NCBI GenBank assembly: GCA_035274845.1
Contig: DATENU010000021.1
Span: 1 to 64,000 of the forward strand
Source: Chthoniobacterales bacterium
Lineage (GTDB): Bacteria > Verrucomicrobiota > Verrucomicrobiia > Chthoniobacterales > UBA10450
Length of the DNA: 64,000 nucleotides
Direction: 5' to 3'
The position numbers and the translations under genes were made by a program. Position 1 is the first letter of the stretch. The number at the start of each line of letters is the position of its first letter. The notes under the pieces were generated by a model that saw only the letters and a program-made list of their open reading frames with translations, was not told where the DNA came from and did no database searches. This document shows, in pieces, positions 18,576 to 26,898 of the stretch.

Positions 18576-18962
18576 TTACGGTTTTTTTCGAAAGAAGGTT
18601 ATGCCGCCGAGAAAAAGTCCGACCGCCAGCGGCAGGCACGCGACCATCCGGAGGCGATCTTCCCCATTGTCGAAAAACCAGGCCGCCATGCGCTGGGCGG
18701 TTTCGACACTAAGCAACGCGGTCAATGTTCCCGCGACGAAAATGATGGCGCCGATCACTCGCACCGTTTTCGGCATGGCGGTCGCGCCGGCGGCGACAAT
18801 GAGCAGCGCGCCAATCAGCACCCGGACTCCCGCGCCGGTGTAAAGGCCCTGGGGCGAGAAGGTCCATCTCGCCAGGCCCGTCAAACCCGCCGGCCAGAGC
18901 ACCCCGGTGAGACCGAGCGCGAGTAACAGAACTGCGATCAATAACACGATGGTTCTTTTCAT
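18576..18962 (-). CDS. Small four-helix membrane protein
   Basis: 128 residues with hydrophobic segments at about 5-27, 42-62, 66-86 and 105-122, and a basic tail FFRKKP. I do not recognise a named family; the segment SPQGLYTGAGVRVLIGALLI suggests a small DUF-type integral membrane protein. Its ATG at 18962 overlaps the stop codon of the PLP dehydratase gene by four bases (ATGA type), so the two are very probably translationally coupled. Confidence 0.75.
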   Translation of the reverse strand: MKRTIVLLIAVLLLALGLTGVLWPAGLTGLARWTFSPQGLYTGAGVRVLIGALLIVAAGATAMPKTVRVIGAIIFVAGTLTALLSVETAQRMAAWFFDNGEDRLRMVACLPLAVGLFLGGITFFRKKP

Positions 18963-19921
18963 ATGGTTGTTCCGATTAGTTCGAAGAACTTCTGCAAATC
19001 GATGTTGCCGCCGGAAACAATCGCGACGATCGGGCCGTTCCCAGCCTTTCCAGTCAGGGCGGCGGCCAGCGGCAACGCGCCGGCGCCTTCGGCGATCACC
19101 CGTGCTTTCTCCGCCATCATCCGCATGGCTGCTTTTGTTTCATCGAGGGTGACCACAATGTAGCCGTCCACCAGCGGCTTCATTCTGTCCCACATCCGCG
19201 GAAACATGCTCTGCCCGCCGGCGCCGTCGACGAACGACGATTGCCATCCTTTGAAAACCTGCGGCGAACCTTTTTCGAACGACAACGCGGCCGGCGCCGC
19301 CGTCTCCGGTTCCGCGCCGAACACTTTCACCTCCGGGTTCAACGCTTTGATCGCGCTCGCCACGCCGGTGATGAGCCCGCCGCCGCCGATGCCGCCGATC
19401 ACCGCCGCGGTTTCTGGTTCGTCCTCAAGAATCTCCAGGCCCATCGTGGCGTGGCCCGCGATGAAATTATCGTCGTCGAAGGGATGCACGAACGTCCCTT
19501 CCGCGCCGGGATAAGCACGGTCGTCGAGCGCGCGCCAGGCCACTTCGTACGGCACCGTGATCAATTTTGCTCCGAGCGCGCGCATCCGCTCGAGCTTCGC
19601 TTTCGGCGCGGTCTCGATGGCGACAACAGTGCTCGGGACGCCCGCTTTTCTCGCTGCGTAAGCCACGCCCTGGCCGGCGTTACCCGCGCTGATGGTCCAG
19701 ACGCCGCGTTTGCGTTCTTCGTCCGAGAGCATCGCCACCGCGTTTGCCGCGCCGCGCAATTTGTAGGCGTTGATGGGCTGGAGGTTTTCGAGCTTCAGCC
19801 GGATATCGGGGAAGCCCGGCCCCAGCTCGAGCTTTACCAGCGGCGTCCGAACAATGGTTCCAGCAATTCGTTTCCGTGCTTCCTGGATTTCGGAAAGCTC
19901 GATGCGCCGCACAGCGTCCAT
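18959..19921 (-). CDS. PLP-dependent threonine/serine dehydratase-like enzyme
   Basis: 320 residues, fold-type II PLP enzyme. The Schiff-base lysine lies in INAYKLRGA (~residue 54), the substrate loop is SAGNAGQG, and the phosphate-binding glycine loop is GGIGGGGLITG. The length fits short catabolic threonine dehydratases or serine racemase-like enzymes without an ACT regulatory domain. Likely reaction: deamination of L-threonine or L-serine to 2-oxo acids, or racemisation. The adjacent ornithine-cyclodeaminase-like gene on the same strand suggests an amino-acid or imine catabolic context, though a pair of palindromes lies between them. Confidence 0.9.
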   Translation of the reverse strand: MDAVRRIELSEIQEARKRIAGTIVRTPLVKLELGPGFPDIRLKLENLQPINAYKLRGAANAVAMLSDEERKRGVWTISAGNAGQGVAYAARKAGVPSTVVAIETAPKAKLERMRALGAKLITVPYEVAWRALDDRAYPGAEGTFVHPFDDDNFIAGHATMGLEILEDEPETAAVIGGIGGGGLITGVASAIKALNPEVKVFGAEPETAAPAALSFEKGSPQVFKGWQSSFVDGAGGQSMFPRMWDRMKPLVDGYIVVTLDETKAAMRMMAEKARVIAEGAGALPLAAALTGKAGNGPIVAIVSGGNIDLQKFFELIGTTI

Positions 19922-19952
19922 TTCTCAGCTTATCGTAGAATCGCGTGCGACT

Positions 19953-20030
19953 TCAAGGAGCGGCGATTTGAAATCGCCGATTACGGCTAATCCGACGTTA
20001 GGACGGCGGTTTCAAACCGCCGCTCCTTGA
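19953..20030. repeat. Two inverted GGAGCGGCGGTTT-type palindromes
   Basis: 19953-19979 reads TCAAGGAGCGGCGATTTG then AAATCGCCG; 20003-20030 is the same family in opposite orientation (ACGGCGGTTTCAAACCGCCG then CTCCTTGA). Each unit is itself palindromic. The right-hand unit overlaps the last ten codons of the ornithine-cyclodeaminase-like gene. Further copies lie at 23776, 23912, 35372 and 53312. Confidence 0.85.
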
Positions 20031-20906
20031 AGCTTGCTCAGCTTCGTAAACCAATCTCGCCGCCGCCACATCTTCTACCGCCATCCCGAGCGACTTGAAA
20101 ACCGTTGTCACACCCGGCTCGATCCGCTTCGTTCCGTTTAGAATTTCGCCCAATTCAGCGAAAGGCGTCGCGCCGGAAAGAATCACGTCGCCGGATTCCT
20201 TTCGCGCGCCTTCGTACGAATCCACGATCAGCACATTCTTCATCGCGTCATCATCCAATTCCCGCCAGTCCGGCCGCGACGCGCCGACGGCATTGACGTG
20301 CGTTCCCGGGTTGAGCCATTCGCCTTTCAGGATCGGTGTGCGCGCACTCGTCGCTGTGACGACGACATGCGCCCCGCGGACGGCCTCCTCGATTTCCATC
20401 GCCTTGATCCCATGCTCGGCCGCGAACGCCTCGGCTTTCTCCCGGTGATGATTCCAGACCCGCACTTCCTCGAACGGCCGCACATGCCGCAGTACCTCCA
20501 GATGCGCGCCGGCCTGCACCCCTGCGCCGAGCAGTGTCAGTACTTTCGCATCCGATGCGGCCAGCGCATCCGTCGCCACGGCCGACACCGCTGCCGTCCG
20601 CATCTCCGTAATGTAACGCCCATCCATGAGCGCGAGCGGTTCCCCCGTTTTCGGATCGAACAACGCGATGACCGCCATGTGCGTCGGCAGGTCGGTATTG
20701 CCGGGATAAAATGTAACCATCTTGATCCCCATCGACTCACCCGACGCCGGCATCACGCCGAAAAAGCCGCCATTCTGGGCGAGCACACCGCGTAAAGGTT
20801 GTTGCCACTTTCCCGCCGAGAACTCGGCCAGGACCTGACGCATCGCCGAGATCAACGCGTCGATCCCGAGAAGCTGCCGGACTTTATCTTCGTCGAAGTA
20901 ATCCAT
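19998..20906 (-). CDS. Ornithine cyclodeaminase/mu-crystallin family enzyme
   Basis: 302 residues. The Rossmann NAD(P) motif LLGAGVQAGAHLEVL is at ~125-140, preceded by ALMDGRYITEMRTAAVSAVA, a hallmark of the OCD/mu-crystallin family (the MRTAA arginine binds substrate carboxylate). Members include ornithine cyclodeaminase, alanine dehydrogenase and ketimine reductases; the substrate is not resolved by motifs. The last residues, ASRSGGLKPPS, are the translation of a palindromic repeat (20003-20030) that supplies the stop codon. The start ATG at 20906 overlaps the upstream stop as TGATG, implying coupling to the membrane gene before it. Confidence 0.9.
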   Translation of the reverse strand: MDYFDEDKVRQLLGIDALISAMRQVLAEFSAGKWQQPLRGVLAQNGGFFGVMPASGESMGIKMVTFYPGNTDLPTHMAVIALFDPKTGEPLALMDGRYITEMRTAAVSAVATDALAASDAKVLTLLGAGVQAGAHLEVLRHVRPFEEVRVWNHHREKAEAFAAEHGIKAMEIEEAVRGAHVVVTATSARTPILKGEWLNPGTHVNAVGASRPDWRELDDDAMKNVLIVDSYEGARKESGDVILSGATPFAELGEILNGTKRIEPGVTTVFKSLGMAVEDVAAARLVYEAEQASRSGGLKPPS

Positions 20907-21244
20907 CAGCCCGGCTTTTTAGCATCTTGTTCGAAGAACCGGAAGGCCGACCGGAGGAGGAGCATCCAGAGCACGGTGTAAACCGCGAACACAAGGTAAT
21001 AGCCGGGCGACAAAAACATGTCGTCGCTCACGAGTCGGGTGCAGAAAAGTTTAACGGGATAACCGTAAACCAGGGCTGCGAAAAAAAGCGCCGCCGTGAC
21101 CGGTTGGTACCATGGCCCAGAGCCCGTGGTGAACAACCCCATGGCGCCCGGAATGAACGGCAGCCCGAGCGCGCAGAGGAAAAGAAAAGCCGGCAAAAAA
21201 ATCACGCCTCCGCGGACCGTTCGATAGATTCGTCCTCGCATCAT
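20906..21244 (-). CDS. Small integral membrane protein
   Basis: 112 residues from the ATG at 21244 (MMRGRIYRTVRGG), chosen because upstream sequence overlaps a palindromic repeat. Three hydrophobic segments are seen (VIFLPAFLFLCALGLPFIPG, VTAALFFAALVYG, YYLVFAVYTVLWMLLL). No family recognised. Its TGA overlaps the ATG of the ornithine-cyclodeaminase-like gene, so they probably form one transcript. Confidence 0.65.
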   Translation of the reverse strand: MMRGRIYRTVRGGVIFLPAFLFLCALGLPFIPGAMGLFTTGSGPWYQPVTAALFFAALVYGYPVKLFCTRLVSDDMFLSPGYYLVFAVYTVLWMLLLRSAFRFFEQDAKKPG

Positions 21245-21265
21245 TTCCCGGGTTGATTGCGAGAG

Positions 21266-21354
21266 AGCGCTGTGGCCACGGCGCTCAGTCGCCGTGAGCA
21301 CGCTTCATAACAGGTTGCGCGACCGAACGCCGACACAGCGCCGTCGCTACAACT
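21266..21354. repeat. Pair of TGTAGC-family palindromes
   Basis: Two units face each other: GCCACGGCGCTCAGTCGCCG (from ~21272) and CGCCGACACAGCGCCGTCGC then TACAAC (to ~21354). Same family as at 16117 and 42180. They sit between divergent or tandem minus-strand genes. Confidence 0.7.
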
Positions 21355-21371
21355 TCGTTTTGCGCCGCCGC

Positions 21372-21617
21372 TCAGGTGGTCCGGGCCTGGAGTCCCTCCG
21401 CCAGCTTGCGCATGGCGTCCATGCCGGCGGGACTGCAGTAATCGGCCGGATTTTGGGGCGGGAATTCGTCCCGCACCGCGATGCAGCGCTGGCGAATTTT
21501 TTCCAGCTCCGGATCGTCAATCCGGATGGAAGTGAACCCGTCCCAATCCCATTGCCGACCGGTCCCGTTGACGAACCCTTCGATCGTGGTCGCGACTTCT
21601 TCGGTTGTTCTCTTCAT
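21372..21617 (-). CDS. Small conserved-looking soluble protein
   Basis: 81 residues from the ATG at 21617 (MKRTTEEVATTIEGFVNGTG). The sequence is acidic and well-behaved, with WDWDGFTSIRIDDPELEKIR and a C-terminal amphipathic stretch DAMRKLAEGLQ. No membrane segment or known motif. The frame stays open far upstream on this strand across the hflK gene, but that extension is the antisense of hflK and is not coding. Function unknown. Confidence 0.6.
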   Translation of the reverse strand: MKRTTEEVATTIEGFVNGTGRQWDWDGFTSIRIDDPELEKIRQRCIAVRDEFPPQNPADYCSPAGMDAMRKLAEGLQARTT

Positions 21618-21785
21618 GGGGTCTGAAAACCTATTCGAATCTCGACGGCAAGGCGAGTGTTTCTTAAATCCGGTTTTGGCAGGCCTTTCCGTCGATCGGC
21701 AACTTTGCGCTTCGCTTGTAGCTGCCGCCCGTTTAGCTTTCCCGGAAATCGCCGTGCCGCTCCGAAGCCGGCGTTCTTCGTCCCG

Positions 21786-22766
21786 ATGAGTAATCAACCG
21801 CCCGCCGTCATAAATCTGAACCTGCCGCGGCCTCCGATGCGGCTGATCGGGGTCGCCGTGGTGATCATCGCGGCGCTCATCGTTCTCTGGACTTCGTATT
21901 ATACTGTCCCGGCTGAATCGGAAGGGGTGGTGCTCCGTTTTGGCAAGTTCCTCAAGACCGTCGAGCCCGGTCTGCACTTCAAGATACCGCTCGGCGTCGA
22001 TGAAGTGACGGTGCTGCCCACGCGGCGGCAGTTGAAACTCGAGTTCGGATTTTACACTTCCGGTTACACAAATCCCGACCAGCCGACCATGCAGCAGGTG
22101 GAGGAAAAATCGATGGTCACCGGCGATTTGAACGCGGCCCTGGTCGAGTGGGTGGTCCAATACCGGATCGCTGATCCCAAGGAATACCTGTTCGATGTCC
22201 GCAATCCCGGCCAGACCCTGCGCGATCTCTCCGAGGCCTCGATGCGCGAAGTCATCGGCGACCGCACGGTCGACGAAGTCATCACCATTGGCCGCCAGGA
22301 TATCGAGATTTCCGCCCTGACCCGGATGCAGGAGCTCGCCACGCGCTACAAGCTCGGGGTCCGGGTCGATCAGGTGCAGCTGAAGAACGTGAATCCTCCC
22401 CGGGAAGTGCAGGCCTCCTTCAACGAAGTGAACCGCGCCCAGCAGGACCGGGAAAATGCGATCAATGTCGCCAACGGCGATTACAACGAAGCGGTGCCGA
22501 AAGCGCGCGGCCAGGCCGACCAAACCATTCGCGGCGCGGAAGGTTACCGTTTCAAGCGCGTCAACGAAGCGGAAGGCGACGTTGCTTCGTTCAACGCGAT
22601 CCTGCAGCAATACATCAAAGCGCCTGAAATCACGCGCACGCGTCTTTACCTCGAGACGATGGGCGAGGTCCTCCCTTCGATGGGACCAAAGATCATCATC
22701 GACGATTCCCTGAAGCAGCTGTTGCCGATTCTCCCCCTCTCAACCAAACCGCCGGAGGTGAGATGA
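21786..22766 (+). CDS. hflK: HflK-like SPFH/band-7 membrane protease regulator
   Basis: 326 residues from the ATG at 21786 (MSNQPPAVI). One N-terminal membrane helix (~20-42) is followed by the SPFH/band-7 domain (~45-260; ESEGVVLRFGKFLKTVEPGL) and a coiled-coil-prone stretch (AQQDRENAINVANGDYNEA), the HflK pattern. Family role: HflK and HflC form a large periplasm-facing complex around the FtsH protease and modulate membrane protein turnover. It overlaps hflC by four bases. The usual N-terminal Gly-rich cytoplasmic tail of proteobacterial HflK is missing; the start is short. Confidence 0.9.
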   Translation: MSNQPPAVINLNLPRPPMRLIGVAVVIIAALIVLWTSYYTVPAESEGVVLRFGKFLKTVEPGLHFKIPLGVDEVTVLPTRRQLKLEFGFYTSGYTNPDQPTMQQVEEKSMVTGDLNAALVEWVVQYRIADPKEYLFDVRNPGQTLRDLSEASMREVIGDRTVDEVITIGRQDIEISALTRMQELATRYKLGVRVDQVQLKNVNPPREVQASFNEVNRAQQDRENAINVANGDYNEAVPKARGQADQTIRGAEGYRFKRVNEAEGDVASFNAILQQYIKAPEITRTRLYLETMGEVLPSMGPKIIIDDSLKQLLPILPLSTKPPEVR

Positions 22767-23773
22767 ACAAGCGCGGTTGTCTCTGGATGGCGATTATCTT
22801 CGGCGCGTTCCTGGCGTTCCGGCTTGTGCTGGGCTGTTTTTATACCGTCCACCAAATCGAGCAGGTGATCATCACCCAGTTCGGCAAGCCGATCGGCGAA
22901 CCGATTACCGAGCCCGGGCTGCATCTTAAGCTCCCGCTGATTCAGGATGTGAACCGGATCGACAAACGTTTCCTGGAATGGGACGGCCTGCCGGTGGCGA
23001 TTCCCACTCGGGACAAAACCTACATCCACGTCGACACCTACGGCCGCTGGCGGATTTCCGATCCGATGACCTACTTTGTCCGGTTGCGCGATGAACGCAG
23101 CGCCCAATCGCGGCTCGAAGATATTCTGGGAAGCGAAACGCGGAACGCGATCGCGAAGCATGACCTGATCGAGATCGTGCGCACGGACAAGGAGCGCAAG
23201 CCGCTCCATGACGAGAGCCTGAAAGCAGGCCCGGTCGGAATGGGGACGATCGGGGTGCTGCCGCCGATCGCTTTCGGCCGGTTAAAGATCGAGGACGAAA
23301 TCAAGAAGGCCGCAGCGGTGAAATTGAAAGAATTTGGCGTCGAGCTGCTCGACCTGCGTTTGCGCCGGGTGAATTACAACCCGGACGTGCTCGACCGGAT
23401 TTACCAGCGCATGATCAGCGAGCGCCGGCAGATTGCGCAGCGTTTTCGTTCCGAAGGCGAGGGGGAAGCGGCCCGCATCGCCGGCCAGAAGGAGCGCGAC
23501 CTGAATGAGATCCAGTCCACGGCCTATCGGAAAGTGCAGGAAATCCGCGGTGAAGCCGATGCGAAAGCGACGGAGATTTATGCGCGGGCCTATACCCAAA
23601 ACGCGCAGGCGGCGGAGTTCTACACTTTCATCAAGAGCATGGAAACCTATCGCCGGATTCTGACGAAGGAATCGACCCTCATTCTCGCCACGGACAGCGA
23701 TTTGTTCAGCCTGCTCAAGCGCGCCGGCGCCAAGCCAACGACGACGCAGCCGCCGCTGGCGCCGACGCGCTAG
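22763..23773 (+). CDS. hflC: HflC-like SPFH/band-7 protein
   Basis: 336 residues starting in the ATGA overlap with hflK. A membrane helix lies at ~7-28, with an SPFH domain and the segment KRFLEWDGLPVAIPTRDK, typical of HflC. The C-terminal half is charged and helical (QRFRSEGEGEAARIAGQKER) and ends in a short Pro/Thr-rich tail. There is an extended insert around 150-185 (LKAGPVGMGTIGVLPPIAFG) relative to compact HflC proteins. Works with HflK as partner of FtsH (family knowledge). Confidence 0.92.
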   Translation: MNKRGCLWMAIIFGAFLAFRLVLGCFYTVHQIEQVIITQFGKPIGEPITEPGLHLKLPLIQDVNRIDKRFLEWDGLPVAIPTRDKTYIHVDTYGRWRISDPMTYFVRLRDERSAQSRLEDILGSETRNAIAKHDLIEIVRTDKERKPLHDESLKAGPVGMGTIGVLPPIAFGRLKIEDEIKKAAAVKLKEFGVELLDLRLRRVNYNPDVLDRIYQRMISERRQIAQRFRSEGEGEAARIAGQKERDLNEIQSTAYRKVQEIRGEADAKATEIYARAYTQNAQAAEFYTFIKSMETYRRILTKESTLILATDSDLFSLLKRAGAKPTTTQPPLAPTR

Positions 23774-24066
23774 CATCAAGGAGTGGCCATTTGCAATCGC
23801 CGGGCGCCAAATTCGAAATTCAAATTTCGAAACCCGAAACAAACCCGAATTTTAGGAAATCACCGAATGGGCAAAACGATTGGCGATCGCCGCGAGCTGC
23901 GGGCATTAGTTTCAAGGAGCGGTGATTGGCAATCGCCGTTTTTCCGTGGCGCCGCACGGCAATTTCGAAAGCCGAAACAAACCGGCCGCGACAGTCTCGA
24001 ACATTCCGAGTTCGAAGCTTTGATCATTGTTTCGAGCTTCTAATTTCGGATTTCGAGATTTCCTCC
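23774..24066. repeat. Repeat-filled intergenic space
   Basis: No gene is seen. It contains two GGAGCGG-type palindromes (23776-23802 and 23912-23938) and, between and after them, A/T-rich TTCGAAA/TTTCGAA-type repeats resembling those at 34133-34287 and 35211-35367. Confidence 0.75.
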
Positions 24067-24567
24067 TTACTTCTTCTTCGACTTCGGCTTCGCCCCGTTC
24101 GCCAATCCCAAATGCCGCATCATGATCGAGCGCGCATAAATCAGGTTGGCCGCGCCGACCGTGTCATTTTGGGCAAGGGCGAAGGCGTCTTCACTTCCGT
24201 CCGGCAAGCCAAAGATCACAACGTAAATATTCACGTTACTCGCAAGACGACTGGAGGTGGTGTCCGAAGCAACCTCCATGCTATTCGCCATTTGCATCGC
24301 GATCTTGTCATAAACGCCGTTGGCCTCCGAGTGGGACACGCGCGCCCCGCTAACGTGGTTGTTGATAATCTGGCCACGCACCAGAACCCACGCTTTGACC
24401 GGCGCGCTGATCAGCTTCGCGTACGCTTCCGCCGGCATATACACCCGTAACCCGGCGATCGGCATGCCGGGAATGTCCGCCATCGACCGGGCGCTGCTCG
24501 TAGTTGGCGAAGCCGCGACGCCCAAAACAAAAATGAGCGCGAGAGATTTGAAGAAATAACTTTTCAT
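24067..24567 (-). CDS. Small secreted protein, function unknown
   Basis: 166 residues from the ATG at 24567, which gives a clean signal peptide (MKSYFFKSLALIFVLGVAAS). The longer upstream reading would be Gly-repeat antisense of the next gene. The mature protein includes IAGLRVYMPAEAYAKLISAP, VLVRGQIINN and SNVNIYVVIFGLPDGSEDAF and ends in a Lys-rich tail PKSKKK. No family recognised; probably periplasmic. Divergent from the proline-rich membrane protein gene. Confidence 0.75.
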   Translation of the reverse strand: MKSYFFKSLALIFVLGVAASPTTSSARSMADIPGMPIAGLRVYMPAEAYAKLISAPVKAWVLVRGQIINNHVSGARVSHSEANGVYDKIAMQMANSMEVASDTTSSRLASNVNIYVVIFGLPDGSEDAFALAQNDTVGAANLIYARSIMMRHLGLANGAKPKSKKK

Positions 24568-24706
24568 GAGGTTGCTTGGTCTGAGGAGAGTGAGCGGTGT
24601 GTTGGTTAAGGTTCGCAAACGTCCGCGGTCTGCGGACGCCTTTTCGATACCTTGACGGTTTCGCGCCTGCCTGACAAGATCGGCCTCGCGTCGTATCCCA
24701 TTGGCC

Positions 24707-25717
24707 ATGACCGAACCCGCGAATCCTTCCGAGCCAAATCTCCCAACTCCGGGCGATTCCACGCCACCCCCGCCACCGCCGCCGCCGTTTACGCCGCCAC
24801 CCGCTTCCCCTGAACCTCCCGTTCCTCCCGCGCCGCCTCCGCCGGTTCCCCCGCCGGCTCCCCCGCCGCCCCCGTCGCCCGTGCCTCCGAGCCCTCCGCT
24901 TTCCTCAACCCCGCCGCCGCCGCGACCGCCCATCTACACGCCGCCGCCCGGTCAGCCCCCAAAAAGAAGTCCCATGCCCTGGCTCCTCGGTGGCTGCGGA
25001 TGCCTCACCCTCATCATCATCGCGATCGTCGTCGTGACGATGGCTACCTACCGCGCAAAACAAAAAGTCTCTGAATTCAAAACCGACTTTAAGTCCGCCC
25101 TCAAATCGATCGACGAGAAGGAGACCGCTCCCACCACTCCAACCACCAGCGGTGACAACGAGACCAGATCGCCGAAGGCCGGGTGGAAGACGTATACGAA
25201 CGTGAAATCCAGTTTGCCCGAGAGCCTGCAAGCGAACTTTGTCGCTTTCAGTTTCGATTATCCCAAGAGCTTCGAGGTTCAACCGCAGTCGAACATTAAC
25301 TTCGTCAAGGTCGAGAAATACACCGGGGCAGGGAAGGGGAACACGGCGGAGAATTTCGCCGTCGGCTACGCCTGGTTTAACCCGCCGGATAGGCAGAGCG
25401 ACGCCCTCTACGACACGTTGCTCGACGACCTCGGGAAGCAGCTCGGCGGGAGTTTTCACAACTACCGGGAGCTCAAGCGCATGCCGGAAACCGTCGCCGG
25501 AATAAAAAGCCGCGCCGCATTATTCCAAGCGGACTTCAACGATCCCGGCAAAACCCAGATCTGGGGCAAGACCATCGTCGTCCATCCTTCCGGGAAAAAG
25601 AATGGCGTCACCATTCTCCTTCTCGGCACCTCTCTCGGTCGCGACGTCAAAAGCGCCGACGATCTCGGCGTCAAAGGCGAGAGCGCCGATATTTTGCGCT
25701 CCTTCCGCTTCGAGTAA
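24707..25717 (+). CDS. Proline-rich single-pass membrane protein
   Basis: 336 residues from the ATG at 24707. Residues ~1-85 are strongly Pro-rich (runs of PPPPP), cytoplasmic if the topology is standard. A Gly/Cys-bearing membrane helix (MPWLLGGCGCLTLIIIAIVV) is at ~90-112, followed by an extracytoplasmic domain (~165-336) with FVAFSFDYPKSFEV and a closing GESADILRSFRF. That C-terminal pattern resembles PsbP/DUF1795-type small domains found in lipoproteins and secretion-associated proteins (tentative). Function unknown. Confidence 0.78.
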   Translation: MTEPANPSEPNLPTPGDSTPPPPPPPPFTPPPASPEPPVPPAPPPPVPPPAPPPPPSPVPPSPPLSSTPPPPRPPIYTPPPGQPPKRSPMPWLLGGCGCLTLIIIAIVVVTMATYRAKQKVSEFKTDFKSALKSIDEKETAPTTPTTSGDNETRSPKAGWKTYTNVKSSLPESLQANFVAFSFDYPKSFEVQPQSNINFVKVEKYTGAGKGNTAENFAVGYAWFNPPDRQSDALYDTLLDDLGKQLGGSFHNYRELKRMPETVAGIKSRAALFQADFNDPGKTQIWGKTIVVHPSGKKNGVTILLLGTSLGRDVKSADDLGVKGESADILRSFRFE

Positions 25718-25797
25718 GGCGGGCAATTCTTTTTTGGAGGGCAAGCGCTCCCCTTGCCAGGTGGTGCGCGCAGCAAGCGCAGCGGTCGCCGCTCTCG

Positions 25798-26160
25798 CTA
25801 CCCCTTCAAATTCTCCCTCACCCTGAACTTCACAATCCTGCCGATCAATCCAATCGGGATCGGCTTATCGAACGGAAATCGCACCGTGCATTTTGCCCCC
25901 GTAAAGGGAGCCAGCTCCTTCTTGAACTTTCGAATGGCCGTATTTCTCGGATAAAAACCGATGTGCTTCTTGAAGGCCGCAAAATAGACGAGGACCCCGT
26001 TCAAAAAAAACGCCGGCATTTGATAGCTGATCCTTTCCTCCGCGGCCGGCGCCGCTTTGCGAATTGCCTCTCTCACCTTTTCCAACCGCTCCCGGATCTC
26101 AGCCGGGAACCCCGCGATGTATTCGTCAACGCCTCTCGGGCCTGGATTAGCGGTCTTCAT
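25798..26160 (-). CDS. DUF1801/YdhG-like (iron-chaperone-fold) protein
   Basis: 120 residues from the ATG at 26160 (MKTANPGPRGVDEYIAGFP). The order EYIAGFPAEIRERLEKVREA, then ISYQMPAFFLNGVLVYFAAF, then HIGFYPRN is the signature of DUF1801 proteins, related to frataxin-like folds. Role in the family is poorly defined. It lies just left of the cassette array; a degenerate array end (half attC at 26240-26305) separates it from the first cassette, so it may be outside the array. Confidence 0.82.
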   Translation of the reverse strand: MKTANPGPRGVDEYIAGFPAEIRERLEKVREAIRKAAPAAEERISYQMPAFFLNGVLVYFAAFKKHIGFYPRNTAIRKFKKELAPFTGAKCTVRFPFDKPIPIGLIGRIVKFRVRENLKG

Positions 26161-26239
26161 TGTTCCATTCCTCCACTGCTCCATCCTCTACACCATTCAC
26201 CAATCACTAGTCACCAATCACTATCACTCCATCACCCCG

Positions 26240-26305
26240 CCGTTCGCTCCCCTTCGGCGAGCTCCGGGCCTTGAGCTGGTCGAAAATGGCATCGCATGGT
26301 TAGAC
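26240..26305 (-). other. Half attC site at the left end of the cassette array
   Basis: GTTAGAC at 26299-26305 (GTCTAAC on the minus strand) serves as the R'' box and contains the TAA stop of the cassette gene at 26300. The expected opposite core box is not found to the left; instead there are short repeats CACCAATCACTA (~26200-26225). The arm carries CCCTTCGGCGAGCTC and GGGCCTTGAGC, shared with the sites at 28080 and 28708. Confidence 0.6.
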
Positions 26306-26551
26306 GTTTGGCGATTCATCTTGTTTAACGAACTCTTCGTGAAAGTAAGCGATCTCCTCGACCGAGAAGCCATCGAACCGTCCAGCCTCGAAACAAAGAT
26401 TGCATAGACCGAGCGGCTTGTGTGGCTCGCGGTAGGCGAAGACGAAATGCTGCGGAGACTTGAATCGTTTACCATCTACCTCGAGTTCGACGACATGCGT
26501 GGAGGGCTGCGCTCCGCAAACATGGCAACGGTGGATTTTAGCGCTGCTCAT
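26300..26551 (-). CDS. Cassette gene: small zinc-ribbon-like protein
   Basis: 83 residues (MSSAKIHRCHVCGAQPS). Two CxxC pairs (CHVC near residue 9 and CNLC near 51) suggest a small zinc ribbon, followed by an acidic tail (VEEIAYFHEEFVKQDESPNV). The stop codon lies inside the R'' core of the flanking attC, and the start is a few bases after the R' core of the site to the right, as expected of integron cassettes. Function unknown. Confidence 0.7.
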   Translation of the reverse strand: MSSAKIHRCHVCGAQPSTHVVELEVDGKRFKSPQHFVFAYREPHKPLGLCNLCFEAGRFDGFSVEEIAYFHEEFVKQDESPNV

Positions 26552-26554
26552 TAC

Positions 26555-26677
26555 GTCTAACGAGAAAAAGATGAGCGACCGCCGCCGAGAGCGAGCGTGA
26601 ATCGCAGTGAACGGGTCTTTGTTTCAAAGATCGAAGATGCACAGCGGGAGGCGGTTCGCTCCACCGCATGGTTAGAT
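26555..26677 (-). other. attC-like recombination site
   Basis: GTCTAAC at 26555-26561 and GTTAGAT at 26671-26677 are complementary core boxes bounding ~123 bases. The inner arms GAGCGACCGCC (near 26574) and GGCGGTTCGCTC (near 26651) pair with one unpaired base, the extrahelical base typical of attC. The conserved left flank TAACGAGAA occurs at every site in the array. Confidence 0.82.
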
Positions 26678-26845
26678 GGTTGGCGTGCCATGTTGTTTGC
26701 GGCGAATGATGCGCCGCCTAATCCAGGAGAGGAGGGCCAGCCAGGCGAAGATACAAACGACCATCACAATCATCGAGATCATCCCGGGAACATCGTGCCC
26801 CGATACACCAACGAGCATCCACGTGGTCGGCAACGCGAGAACCAT
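26672..26845 (-). CDS. Cassette gene: tiny two-helix membrane protein
   Basis: 57 residues from the ATG at 26845 (MVLALPTTWMLVGVSG). Two hydrophobic segments and a basic tail (WIRRRIIRRKQH). The open frame extends upstream through the preceding core site, where it reads NQSLERTP, a familiar translation artefact of attC DNA, so the longer version is not used. The stop falls in the GTTAGAT core at 26671. No complete attC separates it from the gene to the right, so the two may share one cassette. Function unknown. Confidence 0.55.
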   Translation of the reverse strand: MVLALPTTWMLVGVSGHDVPGMISMIVMVVCIFAWLALLSWIRRRIIRRKQHGTPTI

Positions 26846-26887
26846 GCTCACGAGATAAATGTAGGTCGGCGTTCGCTCCAGCGACTG

Positions 26888-26894
26888 GTTAGAC
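26888..26894 (-). other. Isolated attC core box
   Basis: GTTAGAC, followed leftward on the minus strand by CCAGTCGCTGGAGCGAACGCC, which matches attC arm sequence. No second core box is present before the next gene, so this is a truncated site. Confidence 0.5.
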
Positions 26895-26898
26895 GTTC

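Noticed and set aside
21618-22610. Extension of the small 81-residue gene across hflK
   Set aside because: It is antisense to hflK; the 81-residue form starts at a normal ATG and has different composition.
24568-24933. Gly-rich N-terminal extension of the small secreted protein
   Set aside because: It is the antisense of the proline-rich stretch of the divergent gene; the ATG at 24567 begins a signal peptide.
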